NCBI GenBank assembly: GCA_002105175.1
Contig: MCGE01000002.1
Location: forward strand, 2,232,001-2,296,000
DNA from: Absidia repens
Lineage: Eukaryota; Mucoromycota; Mucoromycetes; Mucorales; Cunninghamellaceae
Length of the DNA: 64,000 bases
Direction: 5' to 3'
In this document: positions 24,823-35,553 of the stretch, piece after piece
How the letters are laid out: each line of letters begins with the position of its first letter
How positions within the stretch are numbered: position 1 is the stretch's first letter
Made by a program: the position numbers and the translations under genes
Notes under the pieces: generated by a model
Seen by the model: only the letters and a program-made list of their open reading frames with translations
The model's database searches: none
Told to the model about the DNA's origin: nothing

Positions 24823-26657
24823 CTATTTTCGTGATGGACCAGACTTCTTTCCGCCACGTCTTGCCAACGGTCTTCCATGTTCATTCACATGCCCCCGTAC
24901 CGCCGCTGATGTTGTTGTCACTTGGGGCTCCTCAATTTTTGCTTCCTGGTATTCGTTTCGTGAGCTACGTCGTCGTTTAGAAGCTGAGATAGGTGAGCTG
25001 CGTCCTTGCTTCTTTAGGTTGAGTCGTCCATTGCTGCCGCCAGCCGCTCCAGTGTCGTCACTTTCAATATCGTTTTCATCACTGGAGGTAGTGTCGCTAT
25101 CTGCCATTATACCTTGACGATTGACATTTGATGAAGAAGAAGCCCGTCCCGCTAGTTGTGTTCGTCGTCTGTTCGCCATAGTGCGTTCCACCCAAGTCAA
25201 GCCTGCCGACCAACATGGGTTTCCAGTGTGAAGTGCCCGACCATATTCTACAACAAGGTATTGACGCAGACTACTCAAATCAGATGCCAGATCAGGAACC
25301 CTGGTGCTGTTGTTCAATTTGCTGACATAGACGCCAAAGATAAGGAATTCAATATTTCGAAGTAAGTCCCGCTTTTTTGATGCTTCGCCACTCTTCCAAG
25401 TAATCGCCGCTTTGCCAGATTCATTTTGGAATAAAGCATCCAGCCACTTGATCGTACGCCTTACTTTTCGCATGAATACATCGCTGAAGAAGATACTTCG
25501 ATCCTTCAAGAATTCCATAAGTCGGGGATATGTTGCCACATAATTGCTGCTATCTTGGTGAAGGATGAATATAAGCTGAGCAACCCATTGGAATGACGCA
25601 CCGCGAAGTTGACGAATTGTTGAGTCCAAATGTTGGTGATCCTTTATCAAGTCGCGACAGAATTTCGATACTGTTGAATTGGTCGCCACAAGTTTTTCCG
25701 CTGAAGTAATAGAGACGCCCATTTGTACACGGGCAAAGATTTCCAACTATAAGTTAATAAAGAAAATAACAACGCCTAGATTAGTACATGCTTTCCTATA
25801 CCGTTTTCCTTTTGTCGCGCTATCCTTTTTGTCTTACCTCTTGATCTTCATCCAAATCCGAGAATTCAACTACCAAAATGATAAAAAAAAAATACGTTAG
25901 TTTTTGCCTATTTGTAAATCTTCAACAGAAAACCCAAAATACCGCTTACTCATGACAAGTTCCGTGTCGTTAAAATTGTCCCTCTGCTCTTCAGATAAGA
26001 ACCGCTGGTCGATCTTGTCCCTGATAGTATTATCCGCAGATGGTCCAAAGTAGATTTCTTCCACAACACCAGTTGATTCATCAAGATACGGGATTTCATT
26101 TTTTGTAAATCTAGCAAAAAACGTCAGAGGGTCAAAGGTCAGTACACACAAAGCCTTGTCAAATCTTAACCCGTATGTAAGCCTCTCTCCTTTCTTAAAC
26201 TATACTTACCGAAGAATTGACGTCAATCGTTGCTTGCCATCGATACACACTCGGATCTGTCTGCCTTTGTCATCGGTACGTACAGCGAATAGGAGTGGTG
26301 GTATATAGAATTTTTTCATCAAGGAATCAATAAGCATTGACATCTTTGCGGTACCCCAAACGATGTCACGTTGATACACGGCATCCTAAAGGTAAAAATG
26401 ACCAGTAAAGGTAAGGTTCAATCATCATATCCTTTATATATTGGGGATTTTTTTTTTTTTTTTTGGACTATATTGATAAAAATGTGTCTTACAAGTTTGA
26501 TAACGTTGTTGGTCAGCATATCTAAAACGGGTGTCAAAAAAAACATACGTGTGTTCGTCAGTCTCCAAAAAGCGAAATGAACAGTTACAAAATCGAAGTA
26601 TTTACCTTGAACTTTCCAAAGATTCACCACACGGGGGGTTGGAGGTTTGAGCGACAT
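24823..26657 (-). CDS. DUF262-domain protein (eukaryotic GmrSD-N/ParB-like fold)
   Basis: Six exons (26657-26606, 26521-26493, 26385-26210, 26110-25950, 25869-25838, 25746-24823) encode 457 aa, all in phase; two exons are only 29 and 32 nt. The N-terminal third has the DUF262 pattern: YQRDIVWG, MLIDSLMKKFYIPPLLFAV and the signature CIDGKQRLTSI (residues ~76-86). In bacteria DUF262 is the nucleotide-binding/hydrolysing N-domain of GmrSD-type restriction systems. Fungal genomes carry related proteins of unknown role. The middle is helical. The C-terminal ~110 residues are acidic, then basic and disordered (KKQGRSSP, KRRRSSR, GKKSGPSRK), suggesting a nuclear or DNA-associated protein. No HNH motif of the GmrD type is visible. 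Confidence 0.82.
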
Positions 26658-27773
26658 AATCGCCAGCTGAATTTCGTTTTGTTCAAGAAAGAAAGGAAAA
26701 GTAAACGGACAAAGAAAAAAATATGTATAAAAAAGAGAACAACAGAAAAGAAAAAAAAAAATCGACCTCTGAGATTAAAATATCATTTGCCAATCACAGT
26801 TCAGAGAGGCCACTAGTATTTGCCACTCATTTATGATTCCGTTACGCATTTATGTATGCTTATATCAAAACCCTTTATAAATTAAAAAGTTGAAAATGGC
26901 TTTCTTACTTCTTATAGTAAAAAAAAAAAAAAAAAAAGAAAAACAAAAAAAACAAAAAACAAAAAACAGAGAAAAAGCGTACGAAGATAGTAAACAGTAG
27001 ATATGCAAATTAAATAGTTAACCCGCTTTTGATCGGCCTTTCCAAGTCTTTCCAAGTCTTTCCAAGTAATGTGACACTTGTAAACTCTTTGAAGTTCATG
27101 CATGGCTTCATTGCAAACGTCCGAATCCGTTTTATCCTTTATGATCATATTTTATACCTAGGCATCAACTTGACTTGTGCCTTTTTTTTTTTTTTTTTTT
27201 TTTTTTTGTAACTCATTCTAATTACTTCCTACGAATAATGGTAGGATATCGACTGCAGTAGTTTAGTTTTTCTTAGTCAGAGATCGCCTTCTTTAGATAT
27301 TTTGAGATCATTGCTGTATGGTGCTGCATTGGACTATAAAGATGATTACGAGTTGTAGCAAACATTAGAAAAATGGAGAGGAAATGTAAATAATTTGGCA
27401 TAGCAAAAAGTAATAATTATAGTTGTTTGAAGATCAGTTCAGACAAAGTGACTGAAAATTGAGATGTGTGGTTTTTTTTTTTGAAGACACCTGCTAGAAT
27501 TTTATGGACGCTTTGAAATAAAATTAAGACGTAGGCAGATTTATTTTTAGACACTCAAACCTAAAAAAATTGGGACGGGCAGCTGCAAGCTCTTCCCAGG
27601 AACTTACATTAACCATCATATATTTAGATGATTCCAAATCATGTGATCATATCAGATTAAAAAAATGGTAGATGCTGGGATGACCCAGTAACAATATATA
27701 TTTTAGCCGCAAAAATTCCCCTGAAATTTACCGTTCCAATTTACTTTCTTCCCCATCCCAAATTTATTATCAT
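26658..27773. other. Intergenic with a coding-like fragment
   Basis: A minus-strand frame at about 27010-27148 reads like protein (DVCNEAMHELQRVYKCHITW) and ends in three tandem copies of a 10-base unit (TTTCCAAGTC on the plus strand, 27039-27067). It has no start or splice context and is probably a remnant. Poly-A or poly-T runs lie at 26920-26937 and 27183-27207. Confidence 0.4.
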
Positions 27774-28113
27774 AGCTGATAAAAAATGCAATATTTCCAC
27801 TTCAGGTAGCAGATAAAAGATACAATGTTTCTACTTTTGATAGCTGATAAAAAATGCAACGTTTCCACTTCAGGTAGCAGATAAAAGATACAATGCTTCT
27901 ACTTTTGATAGCTGATAAAAAATGCAACGTTTCCACTTCAGGTAGCAGATAAAAGATACAATGTTTCTACTTTTGATAGCTGATAAAAAATGCAACGTTT
28001 CCACTTCAGGTAGCAGATAAAAGATACAATGTTTCTACTTTTGATAGCTGATAAAAGATGCAATGTTTCCACTTCAGGTAGCAGATAAAAGAAGCAATAT
28101 TTCCACTTTGAGC
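27774..28113. repeat. 34-base minisatellite, 10 units (5 dimers of 68)
   Basis: Ten 34-base units alternate between two variants. One begins AGCTGATAAAAAATGCAACG and the other AGCAGATAAAAGATACAATG, so a 68-base dimer is the higher-order repeat. The last unit diverges to an AATATTTCCACTTTGAGCACC end that resembles the array at 55.8 kb. The array has no spacers and no promoter features. Confidence 0.9.
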
Positions 28114-28879
28114 ACCAAGGCAAAATAGGAAATAGATAACTCTCATATACCGAATTTTGCACTTGTTTTTTTCAGCGTATATATGGCTCCTTGCCCCATC
28201 CTTGGAGACCTTGCGCCTAGTTGACAGTTCTAGACCGTTTCATATGCAACATGGTATTATTTCCGTTCTACCATTCATATAATCAACCAAGACTATATTG
28301 TCGACGTAACAGCTCCACTAGACTCGGCATATTGTATATATGGTGCGGCTCACTTATAATGTCAAATATTAGGCATGATCCTAGAAAGCTGATAGTTTTT
28401 TAAAAAATGGCCACCTCAAAAAAATAATGTATAAACATGATAATTCAGACCTTTAAGAACAAAACTTGTACATCGGTAATAAAAAAAGAAAAACTTATCA
28501 GCCTTCAAAAAAAGAAGACTTTGGCTGGTTGGCCTAGGATTTGAAACGTATCTGATGTACTAAAAAGGAAAATTTATTTTGTAAAACACCGCGAAAACTG
28601 TAAAATATTATACAGAAAACAAGGTCCTGTTTTTTGCTCGTTCCCGCTCCCATATCAAGCGTAGCTAATAGATGTAGATGTAGATGTAGATTGTAAGACT
28701 TTCAAATGAGGATTAGTTTATATATTTTTATTTACTATTTGTACAATAAAAAGTGCCGTCCCTTCTTTTTTTTTTGTTGTTGTTGTACGGACACACACCC
28801 GTTTGTATTTTTCTGCTTATAATAAGTCCATGTATATACATTTGGTAAGACAATCAAACAATGATAGAAAAAGGCAAGA
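28114..28879. other. Intergenic with inverted dispersed repeat
   Basis: Positions about 28335-28455 match 57905-58045 in inverted orientation (GTGCGGCTCACTTATAATGTC ... ATAAACATGATAATTCAGACC). A third partial match is at 29190-29220. A short (GATGTA)n run lies at 28672-28690. No gene is seen. Confidence 0.55.
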
Positions 28880-29100
28880 CAAAGTTTATTCAGTAGTAAT
28901 TATAACAATGACAACCAATACTAAACTAAGATGAAGGTTAATCTAATAGTGGTCCCGAATTCTGGATCCAAAATGAAAGGGGTTCCCCATGCATCTCGTA
29001 AGACCTGAGCTGAAAACCCTTCTAAACTAGTCCTGACGCTAATCCCAGTTGAACAACATCCCATTAAGATCAATGAAATGGCGGTGACTTGAGGGAAAAA
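28880..29100 (-). repeat. DR-A family, copy 4 (5' truncated)
   Basis: On the minus strand it has the core (CATGGGGAACCCCTTTCATTTTGG, TGGATCCAGAATTCGGGACC) with the 3' TTAGTTTAGTATTGG and GAATAAAC end near 28884-28892. It begins with a short pyrimidine tract (29090-29135) and lacks the CACGTG box; the sequence beyond belongs to another repeat. Confidence 0.7.
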
Positions 29101-30477
29101 AAAAAGAAAAGAAAGGAAGGAGGGAAAAAAAAGGCTTTAAAAGGTATTTTTCAAACTGCGATTGAAGCCATAAATTTGAAATGAAAATTGAAAATTTGAC
29201 ATTATAAGCGAGCCGCACCATACCAGCGTCTTAATTCATTTTACCCCCCGATCCTGTCACTATCTCAATTTATTTATGCCCGTCTCAATTAAAAGTGAAT
29301 AAACTCTAACGGACCTGTCCCTCGAATATCGTAAATGACCTGACCAAGCAATCTCTCACATTTGTGAAATTCAGATCATCGAGTGAAATAATAAGAACCG
29401 CACCTCTTTCTGGAAATTTGTACTATCATGCATATCGAGTCAATCGCCATTTCTTGGAGCAGAATCTAGTTCCATTGTCATATGGTGCAGTTTAGCAAGA
29501 ACTCAAAGTAGACCTTTAGGTTTGCAATTTTTATATTTAATTCTAAACCATTCCTATACTTCCAAGCAATATTAATATCCTTGGATTCAGAGAAGAGGAG
29601 GGGTTGTTGAAGCGTAGTTTTTTATAAAATTAGACACCCAACCCCTATTCCCGCCATTTTGTATCCTTGGACTCAGTTGGTTTCAGTTTGAGCCTGTTCT
29701 TCCTTATACCACATGGAAAACTTAAGTGAGCAGAATAGCGAGCTGAATATATACAATATGTTTGGTCTAGTTGAAGTTAAACTGGTGATACTGCTTAGGT
29801 TGATAAATATGTGTTGCACATCGGGAACATGACTACGTTTCATATGAAGTGACAAAGAAATATCAATCAGTGACTAGGCATCTAAGGGGAGGGAATGCAA
29901 ATAATCATAGCTAAGTCAGAAAATAATACAATAATGCTTTTTAGCAGCGGATGCACCCATATCATGACTTAAATTTATTTATATATTTGTCGAGCAGGCA
30001 TATAGGGGGCACGAGGAGGATACAGTAGTCATAATGAGTGAGTTAGAGAGCAAATGTTTGGTAGGATACTCACGAAACAACAACAATAACGACGTTGCTC
30101 AATATACGATAAGGCAAAAGACGATTGATTAATCAATTAAAAAGACGTATTTTATTAAAGCATATTGCTGTACACTAAAGCTAAAGGAGAAGAAGGGTGT
30201 CATTGTAATAAAGGGTTTATGAAATGACCTATAAGAGGACACATGAGGGAGACTAGTATGAGACTTGAAGAATGGTCAACACCAATCTGAAAGAAAAATT
30301 GTCAAACGGAAGCTATGATAATTTACAAGGCATGAGAATGAGAATAAAAGGGATGTCTGCTATTGGAGTACAATAACGGTCAACACTAATCAAATGGGAC
30401 GATGGTAGTAAAAAAGGGATCTATTACACACGACATGAAAAGGACCAATGGGTCCTTTTTCATTGAAGCGAGTGAAA
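29101..30477. other. Intergenic with DR-A tail (minus orientation)
   Basis: No gene is recognised. From about 30060 to 30477 the minus strand carries DR-A tail modules of the copy at 30478-30800. Confidence 0.5.
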
Positions 30478-30800
30478 GAAACAAATTTTATTCAATATAT
30501 ATTCAAAATATGGACAAGCTAATACTAAACTAAGCTAATGAAGGCACCAAAGCTAACTAAATGTGCCTTCAGATCCTAGATCCAAAATGAAAGGGGTTTC
30601 CCATGCATCTTACAATCCCTGAGCTGAAACTCCTTCTGAACTAGTCCTGACACTAATCTAAGTCCACCATGCCCCCAAAGAGGTTGAATGATGAAGAAAA
30701 AAAAAAAAAAAGGAAAGGGAAAAAAAAGAAAGTGCGAAAAAATTAAAAGCTGGGAAATAAACAAATAAAAAAATCCACGTGGGCGGGATTTAAAATGTAT
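30478..30800 (-). repeat. DR-A family, copy 5 (full)
   Basis: On the minus strand, AAATCCCGCCCACGTG (CACGTG at 30776-30781) is followed by a pyrimidine tract, ATGGTGGACTTAGATTAG, the conserved core, TTAGCTTAGTTTAGTATTAG and GAATAAAAT near 30485-30493. Confidence 0.8.
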
Positions 30801-31164
30801 TTTTGGCTTTTGGTGGATGCAGAAAAGAAACCCCCTCAAAGGAGTATATAGTATTTATTTTTAAGGAAAAAATACGGTATAATAGTATATGATGACAAAG
30901 CTAAACTAAGCTAACTAACTACACTAATAATTTTTAAACACATTGATGGAATAATTGATTGAATATATAAACACTATACAAAAACATAAAATAATTGCTA
31001 AAGCAGAGAGATAGGGGGATGGGGCAAATAATTTACAGATACAGCTTGATAGAACCAATAGGCGACCATGATCGCTTGAAATCTATAAATCAAAGATTCA
31101 GTTTCTTATTTGACACAATTTTAATAATCGGAGGGTTTTTTTTTTTTTTTTTTATTTGTTTACC

Positions 31165-34060
31165 TTAACTGTTGGCGATATCATTCATACTTGGAGAATC
31201 AATAATAGAGTATTTGTTGCGTCGGTTTGTATAATGGATATACCCTAGCCAAAATCCACAGCTAATGAAGCCAATTGATGCCACTACAGCAAGCCATTCC
31301 CAAAAATAATCAACAATCCAACGAGCTAATGTAGCGTTTTCGGATGCCAAAAGGTCGTCGGTTTGCCATATCGGAAGAGTATAAAGATAAGTATTCTTGC
31401 GTCCATCGTCAGTAAGTTCACCCACTTTCTGAATTTCAATGTAGTCAATACTTGGCCCTATCCCAAAAACAACGATATAAGTAAAAAACGATATCCATTT
31501 TCAAGTTCGATCAAGTTCTTCATGTAAATCATACCATATCCATCAGGGTTGTCAAAAGTGATATCGAGCACCTCTTCCTTCATGACCATCAATCCCAGAG
31601 TAAACCGGCGAGTTGTTTCCATCTGACCTAGATATTTGAGCGCAACCGTCAGGCGATTCAACCAATGATTTTCCTGATGATGATGATCCGGATTTTCGAG
31701 TGATATCCTGAGTCCCCAACGCCGTGTCCAATAATCACCGCATGTAGTCCAACTGAAGCAGTCCAAATAGCTAATTGTCAATCTGTATTCTCCCGTCTGA
31801 TCAAGCTTGATATTTCTAAATTGTAATGTCCCTGTTTGAGGAGAATTCACCTTCCCTAAAGCAATCACTTGTGCACCACCGGAACAGGTCAAACACCCAC
31901 GTCTACGCGCCAATCCATAAACCATATTGTCCAATTTTTCAGCTTCAAAACGCTTGATTGATTTCGACTGGTAATAATTTCGATTTGTTGTTGAAATTGC
32001 CGAGCTGTGATGATCATCATTGTCGTCGTCGTCATCTGAGATGCTGTGGGATTTGAGGCTATCGCTGAAATGATGGTCGATTGTTCCCTTCGTTAGCTTG
32101 ACCATAAAAACACCGTGAGGATTCATGATAACGTTGTTAATATATCTACGTAGATCAATAATAAGTAAACAAAGAGGTCAATCAGTTGATGCATGATGTA
32201 CCATTAAAGATCTACGTGCCCAGTACCTTTTTTTTTCTAATGCTATTGTAACATTTCCCCATAAGTCATGTGCTACAATGTCCAATCCTGAGTAGCCGTA
32301 TTTGTTGACGTCGATGCTAATTGATTGCTTTTGATCCTTATAATTGATAGCCACCAGTACCATCGAATGATTCGTCAATTCCCCGGCCCAGATGTCCTTA
32401 TCATGAGGTATATGTAGTATCCTTTTTGCCGGTAAACCCAATGCATCTTGCTGATAATAATAACAATGATAAATATATCATAGAGAAAACTTAGTTTCAC
32501 AAAACCTACAACAAGATAAATCAAGTATCACTTACATTGACTTGAATGATATTTTTGTTGGTCACAATATTGAAGAGCTCTCTTGGCATACTGGTCAGGT
32601 TGTTACCAAGAATAAGTGGTGATTTCATTGCAGCCCATATGGAGAAATGTGTTCTTGATTCGTCTACTGTGAGTTTGCCATTTCCAACCTAAATACAAAA
32701 AATGAAATATATATATATATATATGGTTAGTATATCTTGACCAGCTTTTTATCATATGTTCTCTGCTTACCTCAAGCATATCTATTTATGCAATTTTTTT
32801 TTTTGTTTCATAAAATACAAATGCTTGTGAGTACATGAAATCTATTAATATTCCGGAGAATCCTTTTCTGTATTTTACCTGGATCAGCCCATCGTCCTTT
32901 TCCGCTTCTTGACACCACTGTGGCATGGACGTTTAGGATTTCAACAATAGACTTCCAATCATTGTAAATGTCATCATGAGTACGAAAGCTATGTCCATAT
33001 TTGTGCCCATAGTTGCTCGCCCACTCCCATGTATTTTCTGTAAAGAGATAGAAAAACACCAATATGAATCACTTGTCACTTTTTCTTCATCCTTTTGTAT
33101 CGTACATACCTGTTCCCCAATTGCAAACTGAAAAGAACATATTGCGCCCAGTGGCGTTGATTGCCCTAGCCATTGCTTCATATCTTGTCTTGGCACTAAC
33201 ACCTTCATCGTAGTTGCAATTGTCGTACTAGATCAAAAGAATAAAGAATTAAAAAAAAAAAAACAAGTTACACACATGAATATAGTTAGTAGGAGTTTTT
33301 TCTTTTAGTTCCGTCCAAGCTAGGTGTAAACTAGTGTCGGAATGATAACTAAGTCTTACCTTAAGGTAGTCCACACCCATAATTGCATAAGCAAAGGCAT
33401 CTTGTATTTCATATCCGCTAGAAGCCATTCTACCTAACATACGAACATTTAATTAGAATCACAACGATGTTGCAATATATATATATATATTATCAACGCG
33501 TTATTTTGTACCTGCACAGGTTTGCCGCCCAGCACTTGAATAGATACCAAACTTCAATCCTAAGAGAGCCTGTAAGTAACTGAAATAAACATATTTCTGT
33601 TTATCAAAGACTTACCACGACTGTGTACATAGTCCGCCAAAACACGAAGACCATTAGGGAATGCAACGCTGTCAATAACAATATTACCGTCTGAGTTCCG
33701 TTCGTGAGACTGCCAACAATCGTCAAGGTTGAGGTAAGTATAACCAGCATCGCGGTATCCTATATATATGAAAAGAAAATGAGTTTATACATATACAATA
33801 CATTATAAGATGAATTATGGTGCAAGTTACCTTGGCTGACAATCATATCTGCAGAGCTCTTGATCAGCTGTTCATTTATTTGGCACCCGTATCTGTTCCA
33901 AGTATTCCTGGTGCGTAAAGTGAAGTTGAATGAGTTGGATTATGATCATAAACTAAAAAGGCCCGTGAACATACCAGCCCATAGGAGGAGTAGAAATCCC
34001 GTTCTCAGCCTTGGCGACTGATAATAAAAGTAAAACTGCGACAGTAAAGTTCAGGAGCAT
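31165..34060 (-). CDS. GH27 alpha-galactosidase with C-terminal CBM-like module and membrane anchor
   Basis: Twelve exons: 34060-33975, 33907-33831, 33759-33616, 33559-33512, 33433-33360, 33227-33110, 33037-32879, 32781-32771, 32688-32536, 32450-32227, 32145-31535 and 31457-31165 (665 aa, all phases match). Residues 1-18 are a signal peptide. The GH27 barrel shows GWNTW, LDDCW, KFGIYSSAGRQTC, the nucleophile motif KYDNCN (Asp145), FRTHDD (Asp205, aligned with human acid/base Asp231), WADPDML (Asp236) and THFSIWAAMKSPLI. Exon 8 is only 11 nt. Beyond the usual beta-domain there is a ~150-residue module starting FEAEKLDN, like CBM35/CBM6-type domains. A transmembrane helix follows (about 620-642) with a short basic cytoplasmic tail. 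It probably releases terminal alpha-galactose at the cell surface or in the secretory path. Confidence 0.92.
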
Positions 34061-34286
34061 AAAAAATATGTACATAAAAAAAATTGAATGGAAGAAAAAG
34101 AGAGGAAATGGAAATTTGAAGTTCCCCGGTCCTTTAAAAATACTGACAGCACAAAAAAAAAAAAAAAAAAAAAAAAATTCGAGAAAATGGAAAAAAAGGG
34201 CTCCGTAGAAATCTTGCGATTAGATCATTCATTCTTTCCTTTTCTTTCCTTCGTTTTCGTTTTTTGTAACACCAGAGACCATCATC
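34061..34286. promoter_or_regulatory. Divergent promoter, GH27 / small protein
   Basis: There are 226 bases between start codons, including about 22 A (34153-34176) and a CT-rich tract before the plus-strand ATG (34230-34265). The promoter role is inferred from position. Confidence 0.45.
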
Positions 34287-34724
34287 ATGTTTGATAAATG
34301 GAAAAGAAATGGTAATGACTATACCACAGCTTTACCGTCGCCACCATTATCATCAAGCAGCAGTTCGCCTAGTTCTTCATCATCGTCATTACCTGAGGTC
34401 TCTACGCATTCAAAAAAATACGTTACTTTGTTAAAAAAATGGTTTACACCGCGATTTATTCAAAAGAGTGATCCTGGCATGTGCTATTCAACTCCAGATC
34501 CTCGTCGGCGTTCTCACTATCGATCGCAACAACATCCTCATCATTATCATGAGCAGCCATATCAGCAACAGCAGCAACAGCAGCAACAAGAACAACAAAA
34601 GTACAGATGGTCTGTAGATATGGTTCATGAGCATCTCCTATTATCTCCACCAAGACGATTTACCTTGAAATTCCCTCCACCAACATGTGGAGGTACCTTT
34701 TTATCTACCATTCCCGAAATATAA
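34287..34724 (+). CDS. Small low-complexity protein
   Basis: A single-exon frame of 145 aa with an ATG right after a CT-rich leader and AATAAA at 34858. It contains a Ser-rich stretch (residues ~20-35), a short basic helix (KKYVTLLKKWFTPRFIQK), a Gln run from CAG/CAA codons (34563-34600) and a conserved-looking tail with SPPRRFTLKFPPPTCGGTF. The first 145 codons have no stop despite AT-rich flanks, and the ends look like a real gene. I do not recognise a family. It is probably a fungal regulatory or disordered protein. Confidence 0.6.
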   Translation: MFDKWKRNGNDYTTALPSPPLSSSSSSPSSSSSSLPEVSTHSKKYVTLLKKWFTPRFIQKSDPGMCYSTPDPRRRSHYRSQQHPHHYHEQPYQQQQQQQQQEQQKYRWSVDMVHEHLLLSPPRRFTLKFPPPTCGGTFLSTIPEI

Positions 34725-35553
34725 TAATAATACTTCCCTGCCCCTCCTTTTCCTCCCACCCCCCCTTTTTTTTTTTTTTTCTATCTATGTCCCCTGGAGA
34801 ATGTGGATTATCTTTTCATATCAACTGTCCTTTATATGAACTTTTATGGTCATGATGAATAAAAACAGCATGTTCCGTCAAAGATTTGCTTCATCGGTCT
34901 TTCTCGCATGAATATCCGTTCGAGCCAAAAATCAAAGCAAAAAAACATTGAAACCCCGCTTTGATCCGTCGTACCTGGCTACGGTACCTTTTCAAATGTT
35001 CTATTATTATTTCATTCATTCCCTCCGATATTCGGCTTTGTTTTTTATTTATCACGAATATATATATATATATATATATAAATATATTTAACTACAAATA
35101 TTTCGTGTTGATTATAGAAGAGTTTCTGTGCAAGTGTCACAAAAACCACTGTATTTTTCCTCCTTTCCTTCTTTTGGTTTGGTGTATATGGTACGTCAAG
35201 TCTTGGCTATCATAGTATATGTCATGACCTTGGCAAGCTATACCCCTTCTCCCGAGCAATCAAAAAGTACAGAATTATGATTTCATAACGATAGGTAGCC
35301 CAAGTAGAGTGTCTAATTGAATAGGGTAGATAAAATACCGTAATAAAAATAGAATTCTTCTTCCACTTGATTCGTCAATAGATTTGGTTAAAAAAAGACT
35401 TTCTTTTATTTCAAAATGTACAAAAAGCAACAACATCAGCCATACACCATATAAAATCACTAAACTGAATTTAATTCTATAACTACACTAATTTCTATCA
35501 ATAATATAATCTAAGCGATACCTATTAGACGAGAGAGAGACCCATTTGGTATC
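34725..35553. other. Convergent 3' regions
   Basis: The plus-strand gene ends with AATAAA at 34858 and the minus-strand PPR gene has TTAGTGTAG...TTCAGTTTAGTG (about 35460-35500) after its stop. A (TA)n run lies at 35059-35080. No gene is in between. Confidence 0.6.

Noticed and set aside
27774..28113. CRISPR-like array
   Set aside because: Units are contiguous with no unique spacers, and the DNA is clearly eukaryotic; it is a minisatellite.
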